From Streptococcus danieliae (GTDB lineage Bacteria > Bacillota > Bacilli > Lactobacillales > Streptococcaceae), in contig NZ_WSRS01000003.1 in assembly GCF_009767945.1 (NCBI RefSeq), forward strand, positions 1 to 40,818: DNA of 40,818 bases, read 5' to 3'. The notes under the pieces are model-generated. The model made no database searches, was not told the origin of the DNA, and saw only the letters and a list, made by a program, of their open reading frames with translations. The position numbers were made by a program, and so were the translations under genes. Shown here piece by piece: positions 7,770 through 12,728 of this stretch. Each line of letters starts with the position of its first letter. Position 1 is the first letter of the stretch.

Positions 7770-8251
7770 CGAATCACCAGACTTTCTGTCCGCTGAAGTG
7801 ATACGCCGTCAACGATTAGTCCTTCTTTCACGTCAGCAAGTAGCTCTCGTTTGTCTAGTTTGATTTCAGTTTTTTCTTTGAAGTATTCATCTGGAATATT
7901 CTCTTCTGATTCAACTAACAATGACGGCGCATTTTTACGAATGTTGAAAGAGAATAATTCCGTCTTGAATTTACGTTTGTCTGACCGCTCCATAGCATCT
8001 TGGAGATAGGATTTAAGTCGTTTGATTTTGTTTTCATCAATACGATTAGCCATCTTTAAACGCTCCATCTCTTTCTTGCGAGCTTCCATCATTCCCTCAA
8101 TATCCAAAATTAGGCGAGCGATATTGTCCGCTTTTAGTTCAATGGCATCATCTAAAACTTCAAGCTGGGCCATCCATAAATCTTCCTCTTCCTCTGAAAA
8201 GTCAAAGTCATAGAGAAATTTGTATTGTTCTGCTAGTTCGTATAGATTCAT
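7766..8251 (-). CDS. Siphovirus Gp157 family protein
   Basis: 161 aa, close to the family length. It starts MNLYELAEQYKFLYDF, continues as a long helical coiled-coil segment (residues about 35-100, rich in Glu/Lys), and ends in a beta-rich part with PDEYFKEKTEIKLDKRELL and GVSLQRTESLVIR, all typical of Gp157. The Sfi21 homologue is known to give phage resistance when expressed from the prophage or a plasmid. It is first in the replication cassette and overlaps both neighbours by four bases. Confidence 0.9.
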   Translation of the reverse strand: MNLYELAEQYKFLYDFDFSEEEEDLWMAQLEVLDDAIELKADNIARLILDIEGMMEARKKEMERLKMANRIDENKIKRLKSYLQDAMERSDKRKFKTELFSFNIRKNAPSLLVESEENIPDEYFKEKTEIKLDKRELLADVKEGLIVDGVSLQRTESLVIR

Positions 8252-8589
8252 TCTGTAATCTCCTTCAATAATCGATCAACTTTGTCGGAGAGTTTTGATA
8301 ACTTATCTCCGTCTGTTTCTTTTCTCATCGCTGCAAGCAGCAATTCCACCATCTCCCAACGAATTTCGTTCTTGGAGTCCATTAAGGCTTTTTTCGCCGT
8401 GTTTGTATTAAAATAATGCGAATAGTCAACGCCATTGTTTTCGATATAAACGGCTTTTCCTTGTTTAACATCTCGTGAGATACTGGCTTTAATTACTGCT
8501 TTTGATGTTCCTAATTTTTCAGCAACTTCATCCCGTGAGATATGTGGGTTATCTCGATAAAGTTCCCTAATTTTTTCTGCATTTGACAT
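8248..8589 (-). CDS. Winged/helix-turn-helix phage regulator-like protein
   Basis: 113 aa. Residues 1-50 read as a helix-turn-helix (KIRELYRDNPHISRDEVAEK, then LGTSKAVIKASISRDVKQG), likely DNA binding. The C-terminal half is a helical region that could form a coiled coil. It lies upstream of the replication cassette and overlaps Gp157 as ATGA. It may help control early transcription, but no operator can be assigned. Confidence 0.6.
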   Translation of the reverse strand: MSNAEKIRELYRDNPHISRDEVAEKLGTSKAVIKASISRDVKQGKAVYIENNGVDYSHYFNTNTAKKALMDSKNEIRWEMVELLLAAMRKETDGDKLSKLSDKVDRLLKEITE

Positions 8590-8603
8590 TTATTGACTCT
8601 CCT

Positions 8604-8885
8604 TTAATACATCTCAATCACATTAGCCGGCTTAGCCATGGCAGCACGATCATAATCTACATCCAGCATTTTGTAGTTCCGTTTGTATTCTTCACGAACC
8701 TGGATTCGTTCTTGTTCTAGGTCTCGCTTAGCCTGTTCGTAAGCTTTCGCTTCTACCGCTTTTAGTTCAGCGTCTCGTTTCCGTTTGCGTTTCAAACGTG
8801 CTGCCTTAATCATGAGGTGAATTGCAGATACTGATGCAACGTTTAGTGCGAAAATAATTGATAAGTTTTTAATTGTTTCTAGCAT
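8604..8885 (-). CDS. Small membrane-anchored coiled-coil phage protein
   Basis: 93 aa from the ATG at 8885, chosen because AAGGAG lies six bases upstream; the longer frame to 8930 overlaps the previous gene without a ribosome binding site. Residues 2-28 form a transmembrane helix (IKNLSIIFALNVASVSAIHLMI). A highly charged Lys/Arg/Glu coiled coil follows (RLKRKRKRDAEL...). The tail is MAKPANVIEMY. No family is recognised; similar proteins are frequent in streptococcal phage early regions. Confidence 0.65.
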   Translation of the reverse strand: MLETIKNLSIIFALNVASVSAIHLMIKAARLKRKRKRDAELKAVEAKAYEQAKRDLEQERIQVREEYKRNYKMLDVDYDRAAMAKPANVIEMY

Positions 8886-8899
8886 GGTTAACTCCTTTT

Positions 8900-9178
8900 T
8901 TACAGTAATTCCCAATTTTCTTTCATCCATTCCACGATTGCATCTCTCGGAAAGCGAACATGGGAACCTTTACCTTTGTCAATCTTTGGAAAACCAGGAA
9001 TGGAAACTATTTCTTGGAAACGTTCATAGTTACTAACACCAAGCAACTTCTTACATTGCTCACTGTTTAAAATCAAAGGTAGAGCAAGTTCAATGTTGAA
9101 GGTTTCAAAAACTTCAGCAATCGCCACCTTTAACTTCGAAATAAAACGTTTTATCAAACTATCTGCTATATCGTCCAT
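8900..9178 (-). CDS. Excisionase-like DNA-binding protein
   Basis: 92 aa. The C-terminal 55 residues look like a winged helix of the MerR/Xis type: LNSEQCKKLLGVSNYERF, then IPGFPKIDKGKGSHVRFPRD and AIVEWMKENW. This layout is shared by phage helix-turn-helix proteins that bind att arms or early promoters. It is far from the integrase, so a control role is as likely as excision. AAAGGAG precedes the ATG. Confidence 0.6.
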   Translation of the reverse strand: MDDIADSLIKRFISKLKVAIAEVFETFNIELALPLILNSEQCKKLLGVSNYERFQEIVSIPGFPKIDKGKGSHVRFPRDAIVEWMKENWELL

Positions 9179-9193
9179 AAAAACTCCTTTCTG

Positions 9194-9202
9194 TGGTATA
9201 AT
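9194..9202 (+). promoter_or_regulatory. Extended -10 promoter for short RNA
   Basis: TGGTATAAT (TGn plus consensus -10). The 13-mer GGTATAATTAAAG at 9195-9207 occurs identically at 11276-11288, where it drives the 144/102-aa pair. No good -35 is seen, which is usual for extended -10 promoters. Confidence 0.55.
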
Positions 9203-9208
9203 TAAAGT

Positions 9209-9260
9209 GATTTATTTTAGTTAGCCCCTGACAAATTGCCGTTTGTTGGGGCTTTTTTTT
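9209..9260 (+). ncRNA. Candidate ~50-nt terminated RNA
   Basis: The promoter at 9194-9202 would start RNA near 9209. Only about 14 bases later comes a strong terminator: AGCCCC (9223-9228) pairs with GGGGCT (9247-9252), extended by ACAAA with TTTGT, then eight Ts. No ORF fits, so it would yield a tiny RNA or act as an attenuator or insulator upstream of the next plus-strand promoter. Confidence 0.4.
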
Positions 9261-9295
9261 CATTAGCGGGTAACATTATCCATACTCCCCTAGCG

Positions 9296-9304
9296 TGATA
9301 TAAT
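9296..9304 (+). promoter_or_regulatory. Extended -10 promoter of the 69-aa gene
   Basis: TGATATAAT lies 62 bases before the ATG at 9366. The leader can fold a small hairpin (GAGTA 9311-9315 with TACTC 9336-9340) before the Shine-Dalgarno AAAGGAGG. Upstream readthrough is blocked by the terminator at 9223-9260. Confidence 0.6.
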
Positions 9305-9365
9305 GATTTTGAGTAGAAAGCGTTCATTATTTTTACTCAAAAATTCACGGAAAGGAGGAAAAATT

Positions 9366-9575
9366 ATGCCTTATTACTGGTACAACGACAAAATCGATTC
9401 GCATGGAAATCATGAAGTTCATAGATCAAATTGTAAATACATGCCTAATCTTCATAATGCTTCATACATTGGGGAGTTCACCTATGACTTTCAAGCAATG
9501 CAGAATGCTAGAAAATTATCTTGGAAAAAATTTGATGGTTGTTTTTTCTGCATGCCTACAGAACATCATGGTTGA
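9366..9575 (+). CDS. 69-aa Cys/His-rich protein in a free-standing unit
   Basis: The ATG follows AAAGGAGGAAAAATT. The product begins MPYYWYNDKIDSHGNHEVH and has CKYMPNLHN, a middle helix FQAMQNARKL and DGCFFCMPTEHH at the end. The His, CxxC and HH residues suggest a metal site. I recall the general layout from small bacterial proteins of unknown function but cannot name a family. It lies on the strand opposite to the surrounding early operon, with its own promoter (9296) and terminator (9585), which is the definition of a phage moron. It may be expressed in the lysogen. Confidence 0.8.
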   Translation: MPYYWYNDKIDSHGNHEVHRSNCKYMPNLHNASYIGEFTYDFQAMQNARKLSWKKFDGCFFCMPTEHHG

Positions 9576-9579
9576 TTTT

Positions 9580-9801
9580 TTAGGGTTGCACTGAGCAACT
9601 CTTTTTTGCATGATCCAGATTCATACGACGAACTTTTCTGTACTCTTCAACCGAATTATATTTTAGTACCCGTAGAAAGAAGTTACGTTCATCATCAATC
9701 ATCTTTCTCAAGAAGTGGCATTCAGATCGTAAGGCTTCATTCTCCACCTCTAACCTTTCAACTGTGTTCTTTAAAGATTGGTTGGTTTTATTTTTAAACA
9801 T
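9580..9801 (-). CDS. 73-aa coiled-coil phage protein
   Basis: Begins MFKNKTNQSLKNTVERLEVE; a leucine-zipper-like helix runs to about residue 45, and a basic tail (EEYRKVRRMNLDHAKK) follows. It could dimerise and bind nucleic acid, but no family is recognised. It runs convergent with the 69-aa gene and overlaps its terminator. AGGAGGTGGGATAA precedes the ATG. Confidence 0.6.
   Translation of the reverse strand: MFKNKTNQSLKNTVERLEVENEALRSECHFLRKMIDDERNFFLRVLKYNSVEEYRKVRRMNLDHAKKSCSVQP
9583..9606 (+). terminator. Intrinsic terminator after the 69-aa gene
   Basis: GTTGC (9585-9589) pairs with GCAAC (9595-9599) and is followed by TCTTTTTT. It begins ten bases after the stop, so the unit is monocistronic. 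It overlaps the 3' end of the minus-strand gene. Confidence 0.75.
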
Positions 9802-9813
9802 TTATCCCACCTC

Positions 9814-10002
9814 CTAATCAGAGAATTTATACGTTTCTTCAACTTCCATTTGTTCAAAAACACGATAATAATCACTTACTGCAATAGTCAGCGTCACTTG
9901 TCCATTCTCCTTATCAAAGACAACAGAGTCTTTTAGCACAAAAGGCACTCGGTAATCATTGATAAATAAAGCATTATCGTACTCTGTGATGATATTAATC
10001 AT
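9814..10002 (-). CDS. 62-aa phage hypothetical protein
   Basis: Reads MINIITEYDNALFINDYRVP and continues as alternating beta-strand patterns (VVFDKENGQVTLTIAV). This suggests a small beta barrel. GAAGGGAGAGAAGTC lies just before the ATG. No family is recognised. Neighbours on both sides are in the same operon. Confidence 0.55.
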   Translation of the reverse strand: MINIITEYDNALFINDYRVPFVLKDSVVFDKENGQVTLTIAVSDYYRVFEQMEVEETYKFSD

Positions 10003-10021
10003 GACTTCTCTCCCTTCTGAT

Positions 10022-10321
10022 TCAAGTCATTAAACCTTGATTATCTTGTAAAACCTGATGAAGAATAATGGAAAAGCGATTGACCATATCCTCATCTTGT
10101 TCTGGATATCCAGCTTCGTGCAAGACGGCATGTGTTAATTCATGGATTAGCACTTGCCTTTTCTTTTGTTCCGACAACGATTCTCTAATGTATATCGTTT
10201 GACTTTCATGGTCACAATATCCCCAAAGATTTCTGTCATCATCTCCTGCTTTAAAATACTCAGTCACAAGGACTGTATAAATCAGACCACAAACTTTAAT
10301 GGTTTTCTTGTTCAATGCCAT
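10022..10321 (-). CDS. ImmA/IrrE-like zinc metallopeptidase
   Basis: 99 aa. The zinc motif is VLIHELTHAVLHEAG (HExxH) near residue 70, with acidic residues following (EDMVNRFS) that may supply the third ligand. The first half is beta-rich (IKVCGLIYTVLVTEYF, then WGYCDHESQTIYIRE). It resembles the compact phage metallopeptidases placed near Cro in many streptococcal phages. In the ImmA/IrrE group such enzymes cleave repressors, so a role in induction is possible but unproven; short length and no helix-turn-helix leave this open. Confidence 0.75.
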   Translation of the reverse strand: MALNKKTIKVCGLIYTVLVTEYFKAGDDDRNLWGYCDHESQTIYIRESLSEQKKRQVLIHELTHAVLHEAGYPEQDEDMVNRFSIILHQVLQDNQGLMT

Positions 10322-10338
10322 TCTCCATCACTACCTCT

Positions 10339-10470
10339 CTATATCCCTTTCCTAATTTTTCCGAGAGCCAGAACCGTCTCCCAAACATCCAAGCCTTCTA
10401 GGCTATCAATCATCAGTTGACTTAACTGATGATTTTTCCTTTCCCAATTATGAATTAGTTTTTCTGTCAT
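10339..10470 (-). CDS. 43-aa phage hypothetical protein
   Basis: ATG at 10470 preceded by GAGGTAAGTA. The peptide MTEKLIHNWERKNHQLSQLM then IDSLEGLDVWETVLALGKIR is helical. It ends 17 bases before the metallopeptidase ATG in the same direction. No family recognised; support is from the ribosome binding site, spacing and codon pattern. Confidence 0.5.
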   Translation of the reverse strand: MTEKLIHNWERKNHQLSQLMIDSLEGLDVWETVLALGKIRKGI

Positions 10471-10488
10471 TACTTACCTCTTTTCCTT

Positions 10489-10516
10489 TTGCCTACCTCC
10501 TCTCCAGTGCTATAAT
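10489..10516 (+). promoter_or_regulatory. Promoter of the 57-aa plus-strand gene
   Basis: -35 TTGCCT (10489-10494), 16-bp spacer, extended -10 TGCTATAAT with TATAAT at 10511-10516. It lies 33 bases before the ATG. Confidence 0.6.
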
Positions 10517-10548
10517 CGAGTTATCAAGATAGAAAGGAGGGAAAAGTT

Positions 10549-10722
10549 ATGGATAAATTAACAAATGAACAGAGAGCGCATGATTTAGCTCTCTTAGCCA
10601 CAAAAATCGAAGCGTCGAATATTCGTTCTGGTAAATACGATAAACAAAACCCCTTTGATATATACGCTATCTATCGAAATGCCTATTCAGCAGCGCTAAA
10701 GGCTATAAATAACGATTTTTGA
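10549..10722 (+). CDS. 57-aa phage protein on the lysogenic strand
   Basis: AGAAAGGAGGGAAAAGTT precedes the ATG. The product starts MDKLTNEQRAHDLALLATK and ends with a helix NAYSAALKAINNDF. The EQRAHDLA opening is familiar from small proteins of lactic and streptococcal phages of unknown function. It is antisense to the early operon, has its own promoter at 10489, and meets the next minus-strand gene tail to tail with a 20-bp overlap. No clear terminator follows. Confidence 0.7.
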   Translation: MDKLTNEQRAHDLALLATKIEASNIRSGKYDKQNPFDIYAIYRNAYSAALKAINNDF

Positions 10723-10945
10723 TTATTTCCCCGACTTTTTTCGAGTCTATTGTAATTGCAATAGACTCTCTGTTCAGTTCGGTAGATAAAACACCTGCAT
10801 TATCTAGGAAATCGCCTAAAACTAAGTACCCTTTTGCAAGTTCGCACCTTGCAAGGGGGTCTTTTTCGTTTTCATAGGCTTCTTCAATATCCCTGAACAT
10901 TTTTTGGATGTTCGATAAAAAAATCAAAGTTTGGTTTTCCATCAT
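10703..10945 (-). CDS. 80-aa phage hypothetical protein
   Basis: Helical protein MMENQTLIFLSNIQKMFRDI, then EAYENEKDPLARCELAKGYL. AAGGAGG lies six bases before the first of two ATGs (10945). It follows the Cro-like gene by 19 bases, so it is probably co-transcribed. No family is recognised. Confidence 0.6.
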   Translation of the reverse strand: MMENQTLIFLSNIQKMFRDIEEAYENEKDPLARCELAKGYLVLGDFLDNAGVLSTELNRESIAITIDSKKVGEIIKNRYL

Positions 10946-10964
10946 TCTGCGCCTCCTTTATCAC

Positions 10965-11174
10965 CTACTCCACTTTTCGTGAAGTTCGTTCTGTAAAAAT
11001 ATAGCCAATATCCTTCTCGAATAATTTGGCTATTTTAAAAACTTCAGAAAGTTTAAAATCAGTTTGGTCTAACTCTTTACTTCTATATGACGCTTCCGAA
11101 ATGTTTAGAAAATTACCCATTTGAGCTTGAGTTAGCCCTCTTTCCTTTCTAAGTTCATATAATCTTACTTGCAA
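10965..11174 (-). CDS. Cro-like XRE-family regulator
   Basis: 69 aa, one XRE helix-turn-helix: LYELRKERGLTQAQMGNFLN, then ISEASYRSKELDQTDFKLSE, with a short C-terminal tail. The size and place fit a Cro repressor for the lytic operon. The start is a TTG (11172-11174) seven bases after GGAGGTG; there is no alternative ATG upstream. Unusually, it is separated from the CI promoter by more than 1.4 kb holding an antisense gene pair and three small genes. Confidence 0.8.
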   Translation of the reverse strand: MQVRLYELRKERGLTQAQMGNFLNISEASYRSKELDQTDFKLSEVFKIAKLFEKDIGYIFTERTSRKVE

Positions 11175-11193
11175 TGATAGCCACCTCCCTTCC

Positions 11194-11225
11194 TATAAAT
11201 TTTTATTCGCCCTGTTGGGCAACAG
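11194..11225 (-). promoter_or_regulatory. Candidate promoter/operator of the Cro-like gene
   Basis: On the minus strand, -35 TTGCCC (11222-11217), 17-bp spacer and -10 TTTATA (11199-11194). A 14-bp palindrome, CTGTTG-GG-CAACAG (11212-11225), covers the -35 box and is a plausible repressor site. Confidence 0.5.
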
Positions 11226-11266
11226 CCAGCCGTGGAATCGAACCACGATAAAGACCAATTCTGGCT
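11224..11266 (-). other. tRNA-like acceptor/T-arm element
   Basis: Read on the minus strand, AGCCAG (11266-11261) pairs with CTGGCT (11229-11224), and inside it CGTGG-TTCGATT-CCACG (11247-11231) forms a canonical T arm: 5-bp stem and 7-nt loop with the TTCGA sequence found in tRNAs. Only about 13 nt replace the D, anticodon and variable arms, so this is not a functional tRNA, and no CCA follows. It may be a decayed tRNA or a minihelix that recruits tRNA-processing enzymes. Confidence 0.6.
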
Positions 11267-11274
11267 TATGAGTT

Positions 11275-11283
11275 TGGTATAAT
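11275..11283 (+). promoter_or_regulatory. Extended -10 promoter of the 144/102-aa pair
   Basis: TGGTATAAT, 27 bases before the ATG at 11311. Shares the 13-mer GGTATAATTAAAG with 9195-9207. Confidence 0.6.
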
Positions 11284-11310
11284 TAAAGAAAAACGATTGG
11301 AGAATAGACT

Positions 11311-11745
11311 ATGCTGGGAATTCCATGGCTAGAATGGTTAGAAATTTTCAACACAATTACAACACCCATAGCTTTTATAATAACCATATACACTTTTAAT
11401 GTAGCTAGAGCCACCAGTGATAAATTAGAAGAGACAAGGGAAATTAGTCGATTAAACGCAGAGTCCAACCTCTTTTTAGGTCACTTAGATGCTATAAAGA
11501 TTGTTATTGATAAAAATGATAATCTAAAAAACGAAGTTCCAAAAAATATATTAGCTAGTTTATACAATACCTTAACTGATATAGAAACTCGCTATCCACG
11601 GGCTACTCAAAATAATACAACTCTCAACGAGAATCTACAGAAGCTTACTGATCTTTGTAAACAAGAACATACTACTTTTGAGGAAGTAACTAAGCCTTTT
11701 AAGTCAATTTACAATATCATTTCTATTAGAAAGGATGGAATCTAA
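11311..11745 (+). CDS. 144-aa membrane-anchored prophage accessory protein
   Basis: ATG eight bases after GGAG. The first 30 residues carry one transmembrane helix (IFNTITTPIAFIITIYTFNV). A soluble helical domain follows (about 35-140) with ATSDKLEETREISRL, an Asn-rich middle and a charged C-terminus. No family is recognised. The stop and the next ATG share TAATG, so the two proteins are made together. The pair lies between the Cro-like and CI genes on the lysogenic strand with its own promoter, a layout typical of superinfection-exclusion or defence genes. Role is inferred from position only. Confidence 0.8.
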   Translation: MLGIPWLEWLEIFNTITTPIAFIITIYTFNVARATSDKLEETREISRLNAESNLFLGHLDAIKIVIDKNDNLKNEVPKNILASLYNTLTDIETRYPRATQNNTTLNENLQKLTDLCKQEHTTFEEVTKPFKSIYNIISIRKDGI

Positions 11746-12053
11746 TGAAAGATATTATTGATTCTTTGGTTAATCTAACCTTAGACCACGAGATAGAATG
11801 GAACACTATTGATAAACTGATAGTTAATGGTGAACCCTATGTTCATTTCCGACATATCCTCATAGACCAATCCTACTTCACAAAGTACAACGATAAGACT
11901 TTTGTTATTCTATACGGAGAAGCATTAAACTGGATTGACCAAAGCACAATACGTCAATTCTTTTTTCAGCAAATTGAAGATAATGCTATAACTGATATAG
12001 ATTTCCCGATTAAAGATATAGTAAAACTTCATACCATTATTCAAATAGCTTAA
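11745..12053 (+). CDS. 102-aa soluble partner of the membrane protein
   Basis: Starts at the A of TAATG, with GGATGG upstream. The sequence (MKDIIDSLVNLTLDHEIEWN, IDKLIVNGEPYVHFRHILID, then a C-terminal IVKLHTIIQIA) has alternating helix/strand pattern, no membrane segment and no recognised motif. Strict coupling to the upstream membrane protein suggests they act together. The stop lies right against the end of a minus-strand gene (12054), so a terminator is not visible between convergent units. Confidence 0.75.
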   Translation: MKDIIDSLVNLTLDHEIEWNTIDKLIVNGEPYVHFRHILIDQSYFTKYNDKTFVILYGEALNWIDQSTIRQFFFQQIEDNAITDIDFPIKDIVKLHTIIQIA

Positions 12054-12188
12054 TTACTTATCTTCAAAGTATAGATCTATGTACTTTTGGTGCATCCTAT
12101 ATCTTTCGCGTAACTTCTTAAGTTTTACCAGACACCTCGCGATAGCCCAAAAATTCACAAGGAATAATAGAAGGTGAAAGTACAACAT
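12054..12188 (-). CDS. 44-aa single-pass membrane microprotein
   Basis: ATG at 12188 follows AAGGAGTTGAT. MLYFHLLLFLVNFWAIARCL forms a transmembrane helix; a basic tail (KLKKLRERYRMHQKY) would lie in the cytosol. It is the last gene of the first segment of the lytic operon, just before the antisense pair. A longer frame to 12245 lacks a ribosome binding site. Function unknown. Confidence 0.6.
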   Translation of the reverse strand: MLYFHLLLFLVNFWAIARCLVKLKKLRERYRMHQKYIDLYFEDK

Positions 12189-12201
12189 ATCAACTCCTTT
12201 T

Positions 12202-12360
12202 CTACCCAAACACCAACCGATAAACACCGTAAGCAATTGCTCCAAGAATCAATACACTTGGAAGCAATCCACCTCTGATGGAAATCTTAGTTTTTTCTAC
12301 TCCATCAGAAACCATCTGAGATTTCTCAAAACTACCAATTAAAACTTTTTCCCAGTCCAT
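12202..12360 (-). CDS. 52-aa membrane microprotein
   Basis: ATG at 12360 preceded by AAAGGAGAGTAATA. The N-terminal 28 residues are charged (MDWEKVLIGSFEKSQMVSDG...), and GGLLPSVLILGAIAYGVYRL is a C-terminal transmembrane helix. It is 13 bases upstream of the 44-aa membrane protein. The two could form a small membrane complex, expressed early after induction from the promoter at 12607. No family recognised. Confidence 0.6.
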   Translation of the reverse strand: MDWEKVLIGSFEKSQMVSDGVEKTKISIRGGLLPSVLILGAIAYGVYRLVFG

Positions 12361-12381
12361 TATTACTCTCCTTTTTCTTGC

Positions 12382-12450
12382 GGAGGTACAAGCTATGTGT
12401 TAGACTAAATATATCCCCCTAAGGGGAGGAGGCTTTCGCCTCCCTCTTAA
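12382..12450 (-). other. Structured spacer in the lytic leader region
   Basis: Between the 33-aa and 52-aa genes the minus-strand RNA has a GAAA-capped hairpin (GGAGGC with GCCTCC, 12445-12430) and a second CCCC/GGGG hairpin directly after (about 12429-12415). No T tract follows, so neither is a terminator. At 12390-12382 the RNA reads TGTACCTCC, a perfect 9-nt complement of the Shine-Dalgarno region of the 33-aa gene (12570-12562). Confidence 0.45.
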
Positions 12451-12455
12451 CCAAG

Positions 12456-12557
12456 TTACCACTTGATTAAGAATTTGAATTTGAGCTTAAGCCCTAGGAA
12501 ACTGATTTCGAAAGCTAGTTCCTTGTGCTTAGGCTTTTTATTTAGCCTTGACTCCAT
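12456..12557 (-). CDS. 33-aa basic amphipathic peptide, first lytic gene
   Basis: ATG at 12557 follows AAAGGAGGTACAGGAT. The product is MESRLNKKPKHKELAFEISF followed by LGLKLKFKFLIKW, strongly basic with alternating hydrophobic and Lys residues. It is the first ORF after the near-perfect promoter at 12607-12635. The coding RNA can fold (AAGCC...GGAACT with AGTTTCC...GGCTT). It may be a regulatory leader peptide or a membrane-active peptide; neither is proven. Confidence 0.55.
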   Translation of the reverse strand: MESRLNKKPKHKELAFEISFLGLKLKFKFLIKW

Positions 12558-12606
12558 ATCCTGTACCTCCTTTCTTTTTGCTAGGTCATTCCCTGACCTT
12601 GATTAT

Positions 12607-12635
12607 ATTATACTTCACGATAAGTGAGGTGTCAA
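12607..12635 (-). promoter_or_regulatory. Lytic promoter with repressor operator
   Basis: On the minus strand, TTGACA (12635-12630), exactly 17 bp, then TATAAT (12612-12607): a full consensus promoter for the early operon. The spacer holds a dyad TCAC-GATAA-GTGA (12615-12627), the likely CI operator. Further TCACGA-type half-sites lie at 12669-12677 and a variant at 12679-12687, in front of the cI gene. Confidence 0.8.
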
Positions 12636-12683
12636 GAGTTTTTTTGCTAAAACACAAAAAAACTTTCGTTTCGTGAGTTTTCG

Positions 12684-12692
12684 TGCTATAAT
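12684..12692 (+). promoter_or_regulatory. cI promoter (extended -10)
   Basis: TGCTATAAT lies 37 bases before the cI ATG and overlaps or abuts the repeated TTTCGTG half-sites (12669-12685), so CI can control its own gene. The Shine-Dalgarno is AAAAGGAAG at about 12714-12722. Confidence 0.65.
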
Positions 12693-12728
12693 CTACTTAA
12701 GATAATCAAGTAAAAAGGAAGTAAGATT

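Noticed and set aside
11224-11266. Functional tRNA gene
   Set aside because: The T arm is canonical but D and anticodon arms are absent, and no CCA or discriminator context fits.
12415-12445. Terminator between the 33-aa and 52-aa genes
   Set aside because: Strong hairpins but no T tract on either strand; the lytic operon must read through.
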